DNA of 64,000 bases, taken from the NCBI GenBank assembly GCA_963713695.1, contig CAVQMU010000002.1, forward strand, positions 744,001 through 808,000, given 5' to 3'. The DNA is from Rhodoblastus sp963713695 (GTDB lineage: Bacteria; Pseudomonadota; Alphaproteobacteria; Rhizobiales; Beijerinckiaceae). Within the stretch, counting starts at the first letter, position 1; each line of letters opens with the position of its first letter. Below are positions 35,138-43,586 of this stretch, piece after piece. The notes under the pieces are model-generated. The model was given only the letters and a program-made list of their open reading frames with translations, did not search any database and had not been told where the DNA came from. The position numbers were made by a program, and so were the translations under genes.

Positions 35138-36700
35138 ATGTACAAAAGTTTTCTCTCGGTCAGCGGTTTCACGCTGCTTTCGCGCCTGACCGGGTTTTTG
35201 CGCGATGTCATGCTGAGCGGCATGGTCGGCGCCGGCATGATGGGCGACGCGCTTGCGGTGGCCAATCGCATTCCCAATCATTTCCGCACGATCTTCGGCG
35301 AGGGCGCCTTCAATGCGGCGTATATTCCAACCTATCTGCGTGTCTACGAGCAATCCGACATCTGGGCGGCGCGCCGTTTCGCCAACCAGATCTTCACGCT
35401 GCTCTTGATCTCGCAGGTGGTGATGCTGGCGCTGGGCTGGTTGTTCATGCCGGCTTTCGTCGAGGTCATTGCGCCGGGCTTTGCCGCGTATCCGGAAAAA
35501 TTCGACCTGGCCGTCAGTCTCACGCGGATCACTTTCCCCTATCTGTTTTTCGTCACGCTGGTCACCATGCATTCGGCGACGCTCAATGCGCATGGCCAGT
35601 TCGCTGTGCCGGCCTTTGCGCCCGTGCTGCTCAATGTCTTCACCATGGCCTTTCTGGGCATTGCGTTCATTTTCCCCAACGCCGCCTATGCGGCGGCGAC
35701 CGGCGTGGTCGTTTCCGGCCTCGCGCAACTCGCGCTGCTGATGTTTTCCGCGCGGCGCTCGCATTTGATGGAAAAGCTGGCCCGGCCGGAACTCACCACT
35801 GATGTGCGCGCCTTCTTCCGGATGTTCGGCCCGGCGGTGATCGCCTCTTCCGGCGTGCAGATCGCCATGTTCGCGGACACGATCATCGGCTCGCTGCTGC
35901 AGACCGGCGGCGTGTCCTCGATCTATTACGCCGACCGCCTCTATCAACTGCCGATCGGCCTTGTCGGCGTCGCCGCGGGCACGGTGCTGCTGCCCGAAAT
36001 GACCCGTTGCTTTGCGCGCGAGGACTGGGAAGGGGCCTTTACCGCCCAGAATCGCACGCTGGCCATGACCATGGCGCTCACCGCGCCCTTTGTCGTCGCC
36101 TTCACGGTCATCCCCGATGTCATTGTGGGCGCTTTTTTCCAGCACGGCGCCTTTCATGCAAAGGACACAGCCGCCGCCGCGGCGGTGCTGCGGGCCTATG
36201 GCTTCGGCCTCCTGGCCATCGTCGCCATCAACGCCTTGCGCTCCGGCTTCCAGGCCATGGGCGACACCAAGACGCCGATGTACGTGTCGCTTGGCGCGCT
36301 GGCGATCAACCTCGTGCTGAAAATCCTGCTCTACAAGCCGCTCGGCGCGGTGGGCATCGCCCTGGCGACATCCGCCAACGCCTGGATCAACCTCGGCGTT
36401 CTCGTGTTCCTCGGCCTGCGCCGCTATCTGTTCCAGCCAGACGACACTCTGAAAAGCGTGGCGCTGGCGGCGGCTACGGCGAGCGTCGTGCTGGCCAATA
36501 TCGCGCTGTGGCTGCAATCGCCGTTCGAGAGTTTGGCGACGCGTCTCGGCTCTGTCGGCAGCCTCGTTGCGCTGGCCTGTTTCGGCCTTGTCGGCGTGGT
36601 CGTTTATGGCGGCGCCATGATCGGCTTTTGCCGTGCGCTTGGCGTCGACGCCGCCAGCATGGGCCTCGCACGCCTGTTCAGGCGCAAGAAGGCGGCCTGA
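35138..36700 (+). CDS. murJ: Lipid II flippase MurJ
   Basis: A 520-residue MATE-like membrane protein with about 14 helices. It has the N-terminal GFTLLSRLTGFLRDVMLSG and the conserved AFRIPNxF-equivalent ANRIPNHFRTIFGEGAFNAAYIP. It flips lipid II across the inner membrane for peptidoglycan synthesis. Essential for growth in most bacteria. The frame is intact, unlike several neighbours. TTAACCCA in the gap upstream is noted but is only a weak regulatory hint. Located next to a FixLJ-like pair and PBP1A. Confidence 0.95.
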   Translation: MYKSFLSVSGFTLLSRLTGFLRDVMLSGMVGAGMMGDALAVANRIPNHFRTIFGEGAFNAAYIPTYLRVYEQSDIWAARRFANQIFTLLLISQVVMLALGWLFMPAFVEVIAPGFAAYPEKFDLAVSLTRITFPYLFFVTLVTMHSATLNAHGQFAVPAFAPVLLNVFTMAFLGIAFIFPNAAYAAATGVVVSGLAQLALLMFSARRSHLMEKLARPELTTDVRAFFRMFGPAVIASSGVQIAMFADTIIGSLLQTGGVSSIYYADRLYQLPIGLVGVAAGTVLLPEMTRCFAREDWEGAFTAQNRTLAMTMALTAPFVVAFTVIPDVIVGAFFQHGAFHAKDTAAAAAVLRAYGFGLLAIVAINALRSGFQAMGDTKTPMYVSLGALAINLVLKILLYKPLGAVGIALATSANAWINLGVLVFLGLRRYLFQPDDTLKSVALAAATASVVLANIALWLQSPFESLATRLGSVGSLVALACFGLVGVVVYGGAMIGFCRALGVDAASMGLARLFRRKKAA

Positions 36701-36715
36701 ACAGGCGGATCACTG

Positions 36716-37309
36716 TCAGCGCCGCGCGAGCAGGCAGAGGCGCACCAGTTCTGACAGGCTCGATACCCCGGTCTTGGCCATGACATTGGCGCGGACGCCT
36801 TCGACTGTCCGAACGCTGACGCCCAGGTCATGTGCGATGATCTTGTTGAGCTTGCCTTCGAGCAGGCCTGCGAGAACTTCCTTTTCGCGGTCGTTCAGGT
36901 CGGAGAAGCGCCGCGCATAGTCTTCGATTTCCGTCGGCTGGCCGTCGCCGGCCAGCGCCGCCCGCACCGAGGCGACAAGCTCCTCGTCGCGATAGGGTTT
37001 TTCGATGAAATCCGCCGCGCCCATCTTCATCGCCTGCACCGCGAGCCCGACGTCGGCATAGGCGGTGATCATCACGACCGGCAGGCGTGCGTTCTTCGAC
37101 CTCAGTGCCGCCATCAGCTCCAGGCCGTTCATTTCGGGCATTCGGAGGTCCGTGATGACGCAGCCCCACTCCGCTTCGGACGCCAGGAAATCGCGCGCCG
37201 AGGCAAAGGCGCAGGCGCGCAAGTTCTCGGACTCCATCAAGAGGCTCAGGGACTCGCGAATCGCGAAATCGTCGTCGACAATATAAATGACGGGATCAAT
37301 GCCGATCAT
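36716..37309 (-). CDS. FixJ/NarL-type response regulator
   Basis: A 197-residue two-domain response regulator. The receiver domain has Asp12/Asp13 (IVDDDFAIRES), the phosphorylated Asp54 in VITDLRMPEMNG, and Lys104 in FIEKPYRD. A LuxR-type helix-turn-helix follows (LNDREKEVLAGLLEGKLNK, VSVRTVEGVRANVMAKTG). Start ATG 37309 overlaps the upstream kinase stop (ATGA), so kinase and regulator are translationally coupled. FixJ-like architecture; target genes unknown. Confidence 0.93.
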   Translation of the reverse strand: MIGIDPVIYIVDDDFAIRESLSLLMESENLRACAFASARDFLASEAEWGCVITDLRMPEMNGLELMAALRSKNARLPVVMITAYADVGLAVQAMKMGAADFIEKPYRDEELVASVRAALAGDGQPTEIEDYARRFSDLNDREKEVLAGLLEGKLNKIIAHDLGVSVRTVEGVRANVMAKTGVSSLSELVRLCLLARR

Positions 37310-39612
37310 GGCCCATCCCTTTCGACCAATGGCAATGTGAAGCTGAAGATTGCGCCACCTTCCGGATTGGCTTCGGCCCATATCTTTCCGAAATGCGCTT
37401 CGATTATGGCGCGCGAAATCGAGAGTCCAACCCCCATGCCCTCCGGCTTGGTCGTGAAAAAGGGCTCGAAAAGGCTCTTTTGCGCCTGTTCCGACAGTCC
37501 GCCGCCAGCGTCGACGACGCTGACGCGGATGGCGTCCTGATCGCGCGCGGTGACGATCACGATGTCACGCGGATGCAGGCCGCGAGGACTCTGGCCGCCG
37601 GTCGCCTGAACCGCATTGCGGACGAGATTGACCAGGACCTGCGCGATCTGGACCTTGTCGACGAGGATCCGGTCCTCGCCGTCGTCGAGCTTTTCGATCA
37701 GGCGGAAATCGGCCAGCTTGCTGTCCTCGCGCATTGTCAGGCAGACGGCCCGGATCAGCTCGCGCAGGCTCTGGTACGTCTTGTCGGGCTCGCCGCGCCG
37801 CGAGAACTGGCGCGCCCGGGTGATGATCTTGCCGGCGCGCACCATCTGCTCTCCGGCCTTCTCGAGCGCCTGGTCGATTTTGATCGTTGCCGCCCGGTCC
37901 GGCGCGGCGAGCATTTTCCGGGCTACGGTCAGGAAGGTGGCGCCGGCGGCGAGCGGCTGGTTGACCTCGTGCGCCAGGCTTGCCGCCACGCTTTCCAGCG
38001 AGGCCAGGCGCTCCTCGTTCAGTTGACGGACGCGCGCCTCGATCCGGCGCTGCTCCGTGAGGTCGCGGGCGAAGCCGACGAAGAGCCGCGAGTCGCCGTA
38101 GCGCGCTTGCGATAGTGTGACCGAGACTGGAAAGGGTCCGCCGTCCTCGCGCAGGCACTCGATCTCGCGGCCTTCGCCGAAAAGCCCATCGTCGTCCACC
38201 TCGATGCAGGCGCGGATGCGCCCAAAGAGTTCGCCCAGATGCGGCTCGGGAAACAGAAGCGCGACGGAGGCGCCGACCAGTTTTTCCGTCGTCCGGCCGA
38301 ATATGCCTGCACAAGCGGCGTTGGCTGACTTGAGCACACCGTCCTCGTCGAAGGTGAAGATCGCCTCCGCCGCGCCCTCGATCACGGCGCGCGCCCGCGC
38401 CTCGCTCGCCGCCAGAGCGCTTTCCGCATTTTTGCGCTCGGTGACGTCGTGCACGTAGCCGTGCCAGATCACGCTTCCAGTGGTTTCATCGCGGACGGGC
38501 GCGGAATCGCCTTCGATCCAGACGAGGCCCTTGCGTGGATGACGATAGCGGAAGGTCGATCTCCAGGGCGTCATCCGCTGCTGCGACTGATCGATCGCGG
38601 CGAAAATGCCGGCCGAATCGTCTGCGTGAACGCGTTCGGCGAAGGCCGACATGTCCTGCGCTAAGGCCTGTGGACCAAAGCCGTAGAGATCCTCTATGGC
38701 GGCCGAGGCGTAGGGCATGAAATCCGATCCGTCGACAGGACGCTCGTAGCTGCAGATGGCGCCGGGGAGGGCCCCTGCAAGGCTCGCCAATTGCTCGGCG
38801 AGTCGCGCCTTTTCCCGCAGCGTCGCTTCGGCGTTCACTTCGTCGGTGATGTCGCGGTTGACGCCGACGATTCGGGCGACCCGACCGTTTTCGAAATAGG
38901 CCTGTCCGCGCGCGCTCAACCAGCGCAAGGCGCCGTCATTGCCGCGGCGGATGCGGTATTTCGCACGATAGACGCCGTCGCCGTGCGGCTCCATCGCAGC
39001 GGCGAGCGCTTGCGCCCGCTGGGCTTGGTCTTCCTCGACGATAAGCGCGGTGATGTCCTCCGGCGCAGCCGGGCCGTCGGGGGGAAGCCCAAGGATTTCG
39101 CGTTCCTTGCCGGTCAAGGTTGCGATGCCCCTGACGAAATCGGCCTCGAACAAACCCACGGCGCCGGCCTCGACCGCAAGGCTCAGCCGTTCCTGGTTTC
39201 GCATGACCGCCTCAACCGTCAGGCGGCGGCGCCTGGCTCGCGCGATGACGGCGACCCCGGTGACGCAAGCGCCGCCGAGGACGAAAAGGATGAAATTGAG
39301 GTTTTCAAAGACGTTGCCGGGCGGCGCGAGCCGCCAAAGGACCGTTGACAAGACGGCCAGGGCGGGGAGGGAGGAGGTCGGGCCGCCAAGCACGGCCGCG
39401 GCGGCGAGACAGGGATAGACGACGGCGAGCGAGACGGTCGGTCCCGTCGCCCGGATCATCGCCGCGTGCAGAAGCGCGCCAAGGAGGCCGAGCGCCAGTC
39501 CTAGCAGCAACCGGACGGGCCACGACTCCGGCGCCGCGGAGACCAGCGCGTTCGCCGGCGTGAAAGGCTCGCCTTGCTCAAGGCCCGTCGCCATCGGCCA
39601 GTTCGTTTCCAT
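37306..39612 (-). CDS. PAS-domain sensor histidine kinase, FixL-like
   Basis: A membrane-bound sensor of 768 residues. Four N-terminal hydrophobic segments (residues about 30-125) are followed by three PAS-type domains (LAVEAGAVGLFEADFVRG; ASLAGALPGAICSYER; AVIEGAAEAIFTFDEDG) and PAC segments. The HisKA domain has the phosphorylated His548 in SLAHEVNQPLAAG, then the ATPase domain with NLVRNAVQA, VVDAGGGLSE and GMGVGLSISRAII. The HEVNQPL phosphoacceptor class is characteristic of FixL and related NtrB-like kinases. No haem-PAS signature is clear, so oxygen sensing is unproven. Start METNWP at 39612 is chosen since it avoids PBP1A overlap. Confidence 0.9.
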   Translation of the reverse strand: METNWPMATGLEQGEPFTPANALVSAAPESWPVRLLLGLALGLLGALLHAAMIRATGPTVSLAVVYPCLAAAAVLGGPTSSLPALAVLSTVLWRLAPPGNVFENLNFILFVLGGACVTGVAVIARARRRRLTVEAVMRNQERLSLAVEAGAVGLFEADFVRGIATLTGKEREILGLPPDGPAAPEDITALIVEEDQAQRAQALAAAMEPHGDGVYRAKYRIRRGNDGALRWLSARGQAYFENGRVARIVGVNRDITDEVNAEATLREKARLAEQLASLAGALPGAICSYERPVDGSDFMPYASAAIEDLYGFGPQALAQDMSAFAERVHADDSAGIFAAIDQSQQRMTPWRSTFRYRHPRKGLVWIEGDSAPVRDETTGSVIWHGYVHDVTERKNAESALAASEARARAVIEGAAEAIFTFDEDGVLKSANAACAGIFGRTTEKLVGASVALLFPEPHLGELFGRIRACIEVDDDGLFGEGREIECLREDGGPFPVSVTLSQARYGDSRLFVGFARDLTEQRRIEARVRQLNEERLASLESVAASLAHEVNQPLAAGATFLTVARKMLAAPDRAATIKIDQALEKAGEQMVRAGKIITRARQFSRRGEPDKTYQSLRELIRAVCLTMREDSKLADFRLIEKLDDGEDRILVDKVQIAQVLVNLVRNAVQATGGQSPRGLHPRDIVIVTARDQDAIRVSVVDAGGGLSEQAQKSLFEPFFTTKPEGMGVGLSISRAIIEAHFGKIWAEANPEGGAIFSFTLPLVERDGP

Positions 39613-39650
39613 GCCTCGCGAAAAAACCTTCCTGGGACGCCCGGGACCGA

Positions 39651-41855
39651 TCAACGCAAGTCGATCACGCGCCCTTGGCGCGCCTCGGCGAAATTGCTGT
39701 GCGGCAGGTCGAGATCGACTCTCCGACCGGCCGTCGACTTCATCAGCGTCTCGATTGAGCCGAGGGCGTCGGAGGATTTCTTCGACAATTGTTCGCGCCG
39801 GCGCGGCGCCTGTCCGCCGTCCTGTGTCGTCAGCTGCACGATCGGCCCGAGCTGTTCAGGCTCAAGCGTGGAGCCGGGCAGGGGCTTCAGCTCGACGCCG
39901 CTATGGGCGTATTGCATGATGTCATGCCAGGTCATCGCCGGCAGCGTGCCGCCGGTCATCTTCTCCATCGGCTGGTCGTCGTCATTGCCGTACCAGACGA
40001 CGCCGACGAAATTGCCGGTGTATCCGCAGAACCAGGCGTCCTTGTAGTCGTTGGTCGTGCCGGTCTTGCCAGCGACCTTGATGCCGTCGAGCTTGGCGCG
40101 TCCGCCGGTGCCTTGCTCGACCACTTGCGTCATCATCCACACGAGATCGTTGATGAAGCGCGGCTCGATCACCTGCTGCGGCTGCTCGCCGTCGCGGTCG
40201 TGGCTGTAGATCAGCTCGCCGCGGCTGTTGAAGATTTCCAGCGCAGCGTAGGGTTTGATGCGCCTGCCGCCGTTGGCGAAAGCCGAATAGCCGGTCGCCT
40301 GGTCCATCACTCGGACTTCGTCGGCGCCGAGCGGCAACGACTGGGTGTCGGGCAAGGGAGCGGTGACGCCGAGGCGATGGGCGGTCGACGTGATGCGGGC
40401 GCGGCCGCGCTTCCAGTCGCCGTCGCCGATCGCCTGGGTCAGGCGCGCGGCCACCGTGTTCAGCGAATGGGCGAGGGCGTTCCACAGCGGCATGGCGCCG
40501 CCGTATGAGCCGCCGTAATTTTTCGGACACCAGTTGTTGTCGCAGATCGGCCCGTCAACCACCGTGGTCGACGGCTTGAATTTTCCCGACATCAGCGCGG
40601 TCAGGTAGACATAGGGCTTGAAGGACGAGCCTGGCTGTCGCTGCGCCTCGATGGCGCGGTTGAACTGGCTCGCGCCGTAATCGCGCCCGCCGACCATGGC
40701 CCTGACGGCGCCGAGCGGCTCCAGGATGACCGTCGCAGCCTGCTTGGCGTGATAGGCCGGCCCGCTCTCGCGCAGCATGGTCTCGATGGTGGACTCGGCC
40801 TTCTTCTGAAGGCTGGAATCCAGGGCGGTGCGCACGGTGAAGACGCGGTCGGGGCCGAGCTTGCCGGCATCCGTCAAGGCCTTGATTTCGTTGAAGGCCC
40901 AATCGAGGTACCAGTCGGGCGAGGAGGATTCCGCGCCACGATCGATCGCCGAGGCGGGATTGCGCTTGGCGTCGGCGATCTGGTTGTCCTGCAGATAGCC
41001 AGCGGCGACCATATTGTTCAGCACGTCGTTGGCGCGGGCGCGGGCGGCGGGAAGATTGACATGCGGCGCATATTTGGTCGGCGCCTTGAACAGGCCGGCG
41101 AGCATGGCCGCCTGGGCCAGCGACACATCCTTGATCGACCGGCCGAAATAGAATTGCGCCGCCGCCTGCGCGCCGAAGGCGCCACCGCCCATATAGGCGC
41201 GGTCGAGATAGAGCTGCAGGATTCGCTTTTTGCTCAGATGGGATTCAAGCCAGAAGGCGAGAAAGGCCTCGTTGATCTTGCGGGTGAGCGTGCGCTCGTT
41301 CGACAGGAACAGATTTTTCGCCAGCTGTTGCGTCAGGGTCGAGCCGCCCTGCACCACGCCGGAGGAACGGGCGTTGACGGTCAGCGCGCGGCCAAGTCCG
41401 ATCGGATCGACGCCCCAATGTTCGAAAAACCGCCGGTCCTCGGTGGAAAGCACAGCCTGCACGAAATAATCGGGATATTGGTCGAGCGACACCGCATCGT
41501 CGTGCAATATGCCGCGCCGTCCGACTTCGACGCCGTAGCGGTCCTGGAAGGTGACCGCGAGATCGGCCTTTTTCAGCCAGTCGCCGGCGGCTGTGAGCCG
41601 AAAGGCCGGCTGCGCCAGCACGACCAGCGCCAGCCCGCCGAAAACGCCGAGGGTCAGCGCCTCGCAAGCGACCTCGACTGCGGCGCGCGCGCCGCCGCGC
41701 ACATGGAAACGATCCATGAAGCTGGAAAAATCAACCCACAGCTCCCTGGCGTCGACGCCGGCGCCGTAAATCGTGGAATCGAGCCAGGAATCGAACGCCA
41801 GCAAGGCGTTGCGCAGGACGCGAACCCAATTGGCGTTGCGGAAATCGGTGGACAA
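39651..41855 (-). CDS. Penicillin-binding protein 1A, bifunctional
   Basis: A 734-residue class A PBP. An N-terminal cytosolic segment (about 60 residues) precedes the membrane anchor (VACEALTLGVFGGLALVVLA). The GT51 domain has TEDRRFFEHWGVDP with the catalytic Glu, and QGGSTLTQQLAKNLFLS. The transpeptidase has SxxK in QPGSSFKPYVY, SxN in LAHSLNTVA, and KTGTTNDYKDAW. It polymerises and cross-links peptidoglycan. A perfect TTAA-N7-TTAAC box lies 43-58 bases upstream of the start, so CtrA-type control is likely. The kinase gene follows 38 bases downstream on the same strand. Confidence 0.93.
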   Translation of the reverse strand: MSTDFRNANWVRVLRNALLAFDSWLDSTIYGAGVDARELWVDFSSFMDRFHVRGGARAAVEVACEALTLGVFGGLALVVLAQPAFRLTAAGDWLKKADLAVTFQDRYGVEVGRRGILHDDAVSLDQYPDYFVQAVLSTEDRRFFEHWGVDPIGLGRALTVNARSSGVVQGGSTLTQQLAKNLFLSNERTLTRKINEAFLAFWLESHLSKKRILQLYLDRAYMGGGAFGAQAAAQFYFGRSIKDVSLAQAAMLAGLFKAPTKYAPHVNLPAARARANDVLNNMVAAGYLQDNQIADAKRNPASAIDRGAESSSPDWYLDWAFNEIKALTDAGKLGPDRVFTVRTALDSSLQKKAESTIETMLRESGPAYHAKQAATVILEPLGAVRAMVGGRDYGASQFNRAIEAQRQPGSSFKPYVYLTALMSGKFKPSTTVVDGPICDNNWCPKNYGGSYGGAMPLWNALAHSLNTVAARLTQAIGDGDWKRGRARITSTAHRLGVTAPLPDTQSLPLGADEVRVMDQATGYSAFANGGRRIKPYAALEIFNSRGELIYSHDRDGEQPQQVIEPRFINDLVWMMTQVVEQGTGGRAKLDGIKVAGKTGTTNDYKDAWFCGYTGNFVGVVWYGNDDDQPMEKMTGGTLPAMTWHDIMQYAHSGVELKPLPGSTLEPEQLGPIVQLTTQDGGQAPRRREQLSKKSSDALGSIETLMKSTAGRRVDLDLPHSNFAEARQGRVIDLR

Positions 41856-41897
41856 GACGCTACTCCGGCATTCGCGGCCTTCGCCGCGCGACCGCTT

Positions 41898-41913
41898 TTA
41901 ACATTGTATTAAC
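41898..41913. promoter_or_regulatory. Perfect CtrA box (TTAA-N7-TTAAC) upstream of PBP1A
   Basis: TTAACATTGTATTAAC reads TTAA, seven bases, TTAAC, exactly the full CtrA consensus. It is 43-58 bases upstream of the PBP1A start on the minus strand, and about 120 bases upstream of the YcgN-like gene on the plus strand, so either or both may be controlled. Binding is inference. Confidence 0.65.
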
Positions 41914-42033
41914 ACTCTTGACGAGCAAGACGCGCCGTCGCATCCCGGAGACGGAAATTTTTTCCGACGCCGGGCGGCTTAACCCGCGCAATAAGCGCGC
42001 CAGGAAATTTTGCGTCATTTTGAAGCAGGCTGC

Positions 42034-42528
42034 ATGGTCAAGGAAACACGGGAACCGTTCTGGCGCGGGCGAAAGCTGGCCGATTTCTCCAAATCGGAAT
42101 GGGAGAGCCTGTGCGACGGCTGCGGCCGCTGCTGCCTGGTCAAGCTCGAGGACGAGGATACCGGAGAGGTGCATTTCACGGATGTCGGCTGCCGCCTGCT
42201 CGACGTGAAAACCGCCCGCTGTGCCGATTACGGCCACCGCTCGCGCCGCGTGAAGGACTGCCTGCGCCTCAATGCCGACAATGCCGGAAACCTCGGCTGG
42301 CTGCCGCCGACCTGCGCTTATCGGCTGATCGCGCGGGGCGAGGACTTGCCCGACTGGCATCCGCTGGTCAGCGGCCGGCCTGAGAGCGTGGTCGAGGCGG
42401 GCATCTCGGTGCTCGGCCGGGTCAGCTCGCTGGAGGACGAGTTGAGCGTCGACGAGATCATTGACCGCATCGTCGCCTGGCCGGGCAAGGTCCCGAAAGC
42501 CGCAAAGAAGCCGTCACGCAAAAAATGA
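42034..42528 (+). CDS. YcgN/UPF0260-family cysteine-cluster protein
   Basis: A 164-residue protein with the conserved cysteine cluster CDGCGRCCLVKLEDEDTG (residues about 28-45), VGCRLLDVKTARCADY, VKDCLRLNA and LPPTCAYRLIARGEDLPDWHPL. These define the UPF0260 family (E. coli YcgN), thought to bind a metal or an iron-sulfur centre; the function is not known. The start MVKETREPFW is chosen; 8 upstream codons are in frame but outside the family. Divergent from PBP1A across the CtrA box. Confidence 0.85.
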   Translation: MVKETREPFWRGRKLADFSKSEWESLCDGCGRCCLVKLEDEDTGEVHFTDVGCRLLDVKTARCADYGHRSRRVKDCLRLNADNAGNLGWLPPTCAYRLIARGEDLPDWHPLVSGRPESVVEAGISVLGRVSSLEDELSVDEIIDRIVAWPGKVPKAAKKPSRKK

Positions 42529-42575
42529 GGCATTAACAGCGTCTTGCGCGTTAAGCTTTCGGTAATGCCCAAATC

Positions 42576-42623
42576 GGGAAAAGCCGATCAACCGCAGATC
42601 AAAACCGGCACGAATCACTTTTC
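42576..42623 (+). repeat. Dispersed 45-base repeat, copy 1
   Basis: GGGAAAAGCCGATCAACCGC followed by AGATCAAAACCGGCACGAAT and CACTTTT. It matches two other copies at 42695-42742 and 43505-43547, all in intergenic DNA and in the same orientation. No coding potential. It lies downstream of the YcgN gene. Confidence 0.7.
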
Positions 42624-42694
42624 CGCGCCAATGCTATTTTGTTTCGTTCTTTAATTTTTTCCTGCCATTCGCGCCGCTGCGGGCGTCCCGGAAC

Positions 42695-42742
42695 GGGAAA
42701 GACCGATCAACTGCGGATCAAAGCCGGCACGAATCACTTTTT
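42695..42742 (+). repeat. Dispersed 45-base repeat, copy 2
   Basis: GGGAAAGACCGATCAACTGC, then GGATCAAAGCCGGCACGAAT and CACTTTT. About 42 of 48 positions equal copy 1. It lies just downstream of the methyltransferase stop, so could act in transcription end or as an RNA hairpin. The region 42529-42765 between genes otherwise holds nothing recognised. Confidence 0.7.
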
Positions 42743-42765
42743 TGCGCCCGCCGCGCTTTGTTCGC

Positions 42766-43434
42766 TCAACCGCGAACGGCGATCCAGATCATGTGCCGCG
42801 CGCCGCGCCGGCGACCGGCGCGGACAGGGGTTTCCTCGACTGAAAAACCGGCCTTGCGCAGGCGGCGAGTGAAGTTTTCGTCAGGTCCTGATGACCAGAC
42901 CGCCAGCAGGCCGCCCGGCTTCAGAGCTTTTTTCGCGGCTGCAAGGCCCGCAGCGTCATAGAGCGCGTCGTTGGCCTTTCGGGTCAGTCCGTCAGGGCCG
43001 TTGTCCACGTCGAGCAAAATGGCGTCATAGGCGCCTGCGACCTCGCGGATCATGGCGAGCACGTCGCCCTCGCGGATAGTCACACGCGAATCCCCGAGCG
43101 AGCCGGCGAAAACCTCGGCCATCGGGCCGCGCGCCCAGGCGACGACGGCGGGGACGAGTTCTGCGACTTCGATGTTTGCGGAGGCGTCGAGCGCTCCGAG
43201 CGCGGCGCGCAGGGTGAATCCCATGCCTAGGCCGCCGATCAGCACCCGCGGCGTTTTCCGCCCGGCGAGTCTTGTTGCGCTCAACGAGGCCAGGGCCTCC
43301 TCCGAGCCGCTCAGGCGGGAGTTCATCAGCTCATTGTCGCCGAGCATGATGGAAAACTCATTTCCACGCCGCTTGAGTTTCAGGGCGCCGCCGCCGGGAA
43401 TGGCCGCCGTGTCGAGGTGAATCCAAGGGAGCAA
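42766..43434 (-). CDS. Spermidine synthase-like SAM-dependent methyltransferase fold protein
   Basis: A 222-residue Rossmann-fold protein. The beta-hairpin N-terminus (GGGALKLKRRGNEFSIMLGDN) resembles polyamine synthases. The core glycine loop is LIGGLGMGFTLRAAL, followed by IEVAELVPAVVAWARG, REGDVLAMI and the catalytic-type DAILLDVDNGPDGL. A conserved Asp equivalent is present. It could be an aminopropyltransferase or a methyltransferase with the same fold; the acceptor cannot be told. It is flanked by copies 2 and 3 of the dispersed repeat. Confidence 0.8.
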   Translation of the reverse strand: MLPWIHLDTAAIPGGGALKLKRRGNEFSIMLGDNELMNSRLSGSEEALASLSATRLAGRKTPRVLIGGLGMGFTLRAALGALDASANIEVAELVPAVVAWARGPMAEVFAGSLGDSRVTIREGDVLAMIREVAGAYDAILLDVDNGPDGLTRKANDALYDAAGLAAAKKALKPGGLLAVWSSGPDENFTRRLRKAGFSVEETPVRAGRRRGARHMIWIAVRG

Positions 43435-43504
43435 TAAGAGGGCCTGTCTGGAGGAGGCTGATTAAGATTTTATGTTTATATCAACCGCTTCGTCGTCCCC
43501 AACC

Positions 43505-43547
43505 GGGACTTTCCGATCATTGCTGGATCAAAACCGGCACGAATCAG
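43505..43547 (+). repeat. Dispersed 45-base repeat, copy 3
   Basis: GGGACTTTCCGATCATTGCT followed by GGATCAAAACCGGCACGAAT and CA. It shares the core ATCAAAACCGGCACGAATCA with copy 1, with the preceding stretch more diverged. Located between the M20 dipeptidase and the methyltransferase, both on minus. Confidence 0.65.
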
Positions 43548-43586
43548 CGATGCGCCTGAATTCCATGTATGTTCGCTAATGCCTGT

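Noticed and set aside
34283..36517. 744-codon minus-strand frame over murJ and the GT2 gene
   Set aside because: Antisense to MurJ; no recognisable motifs.
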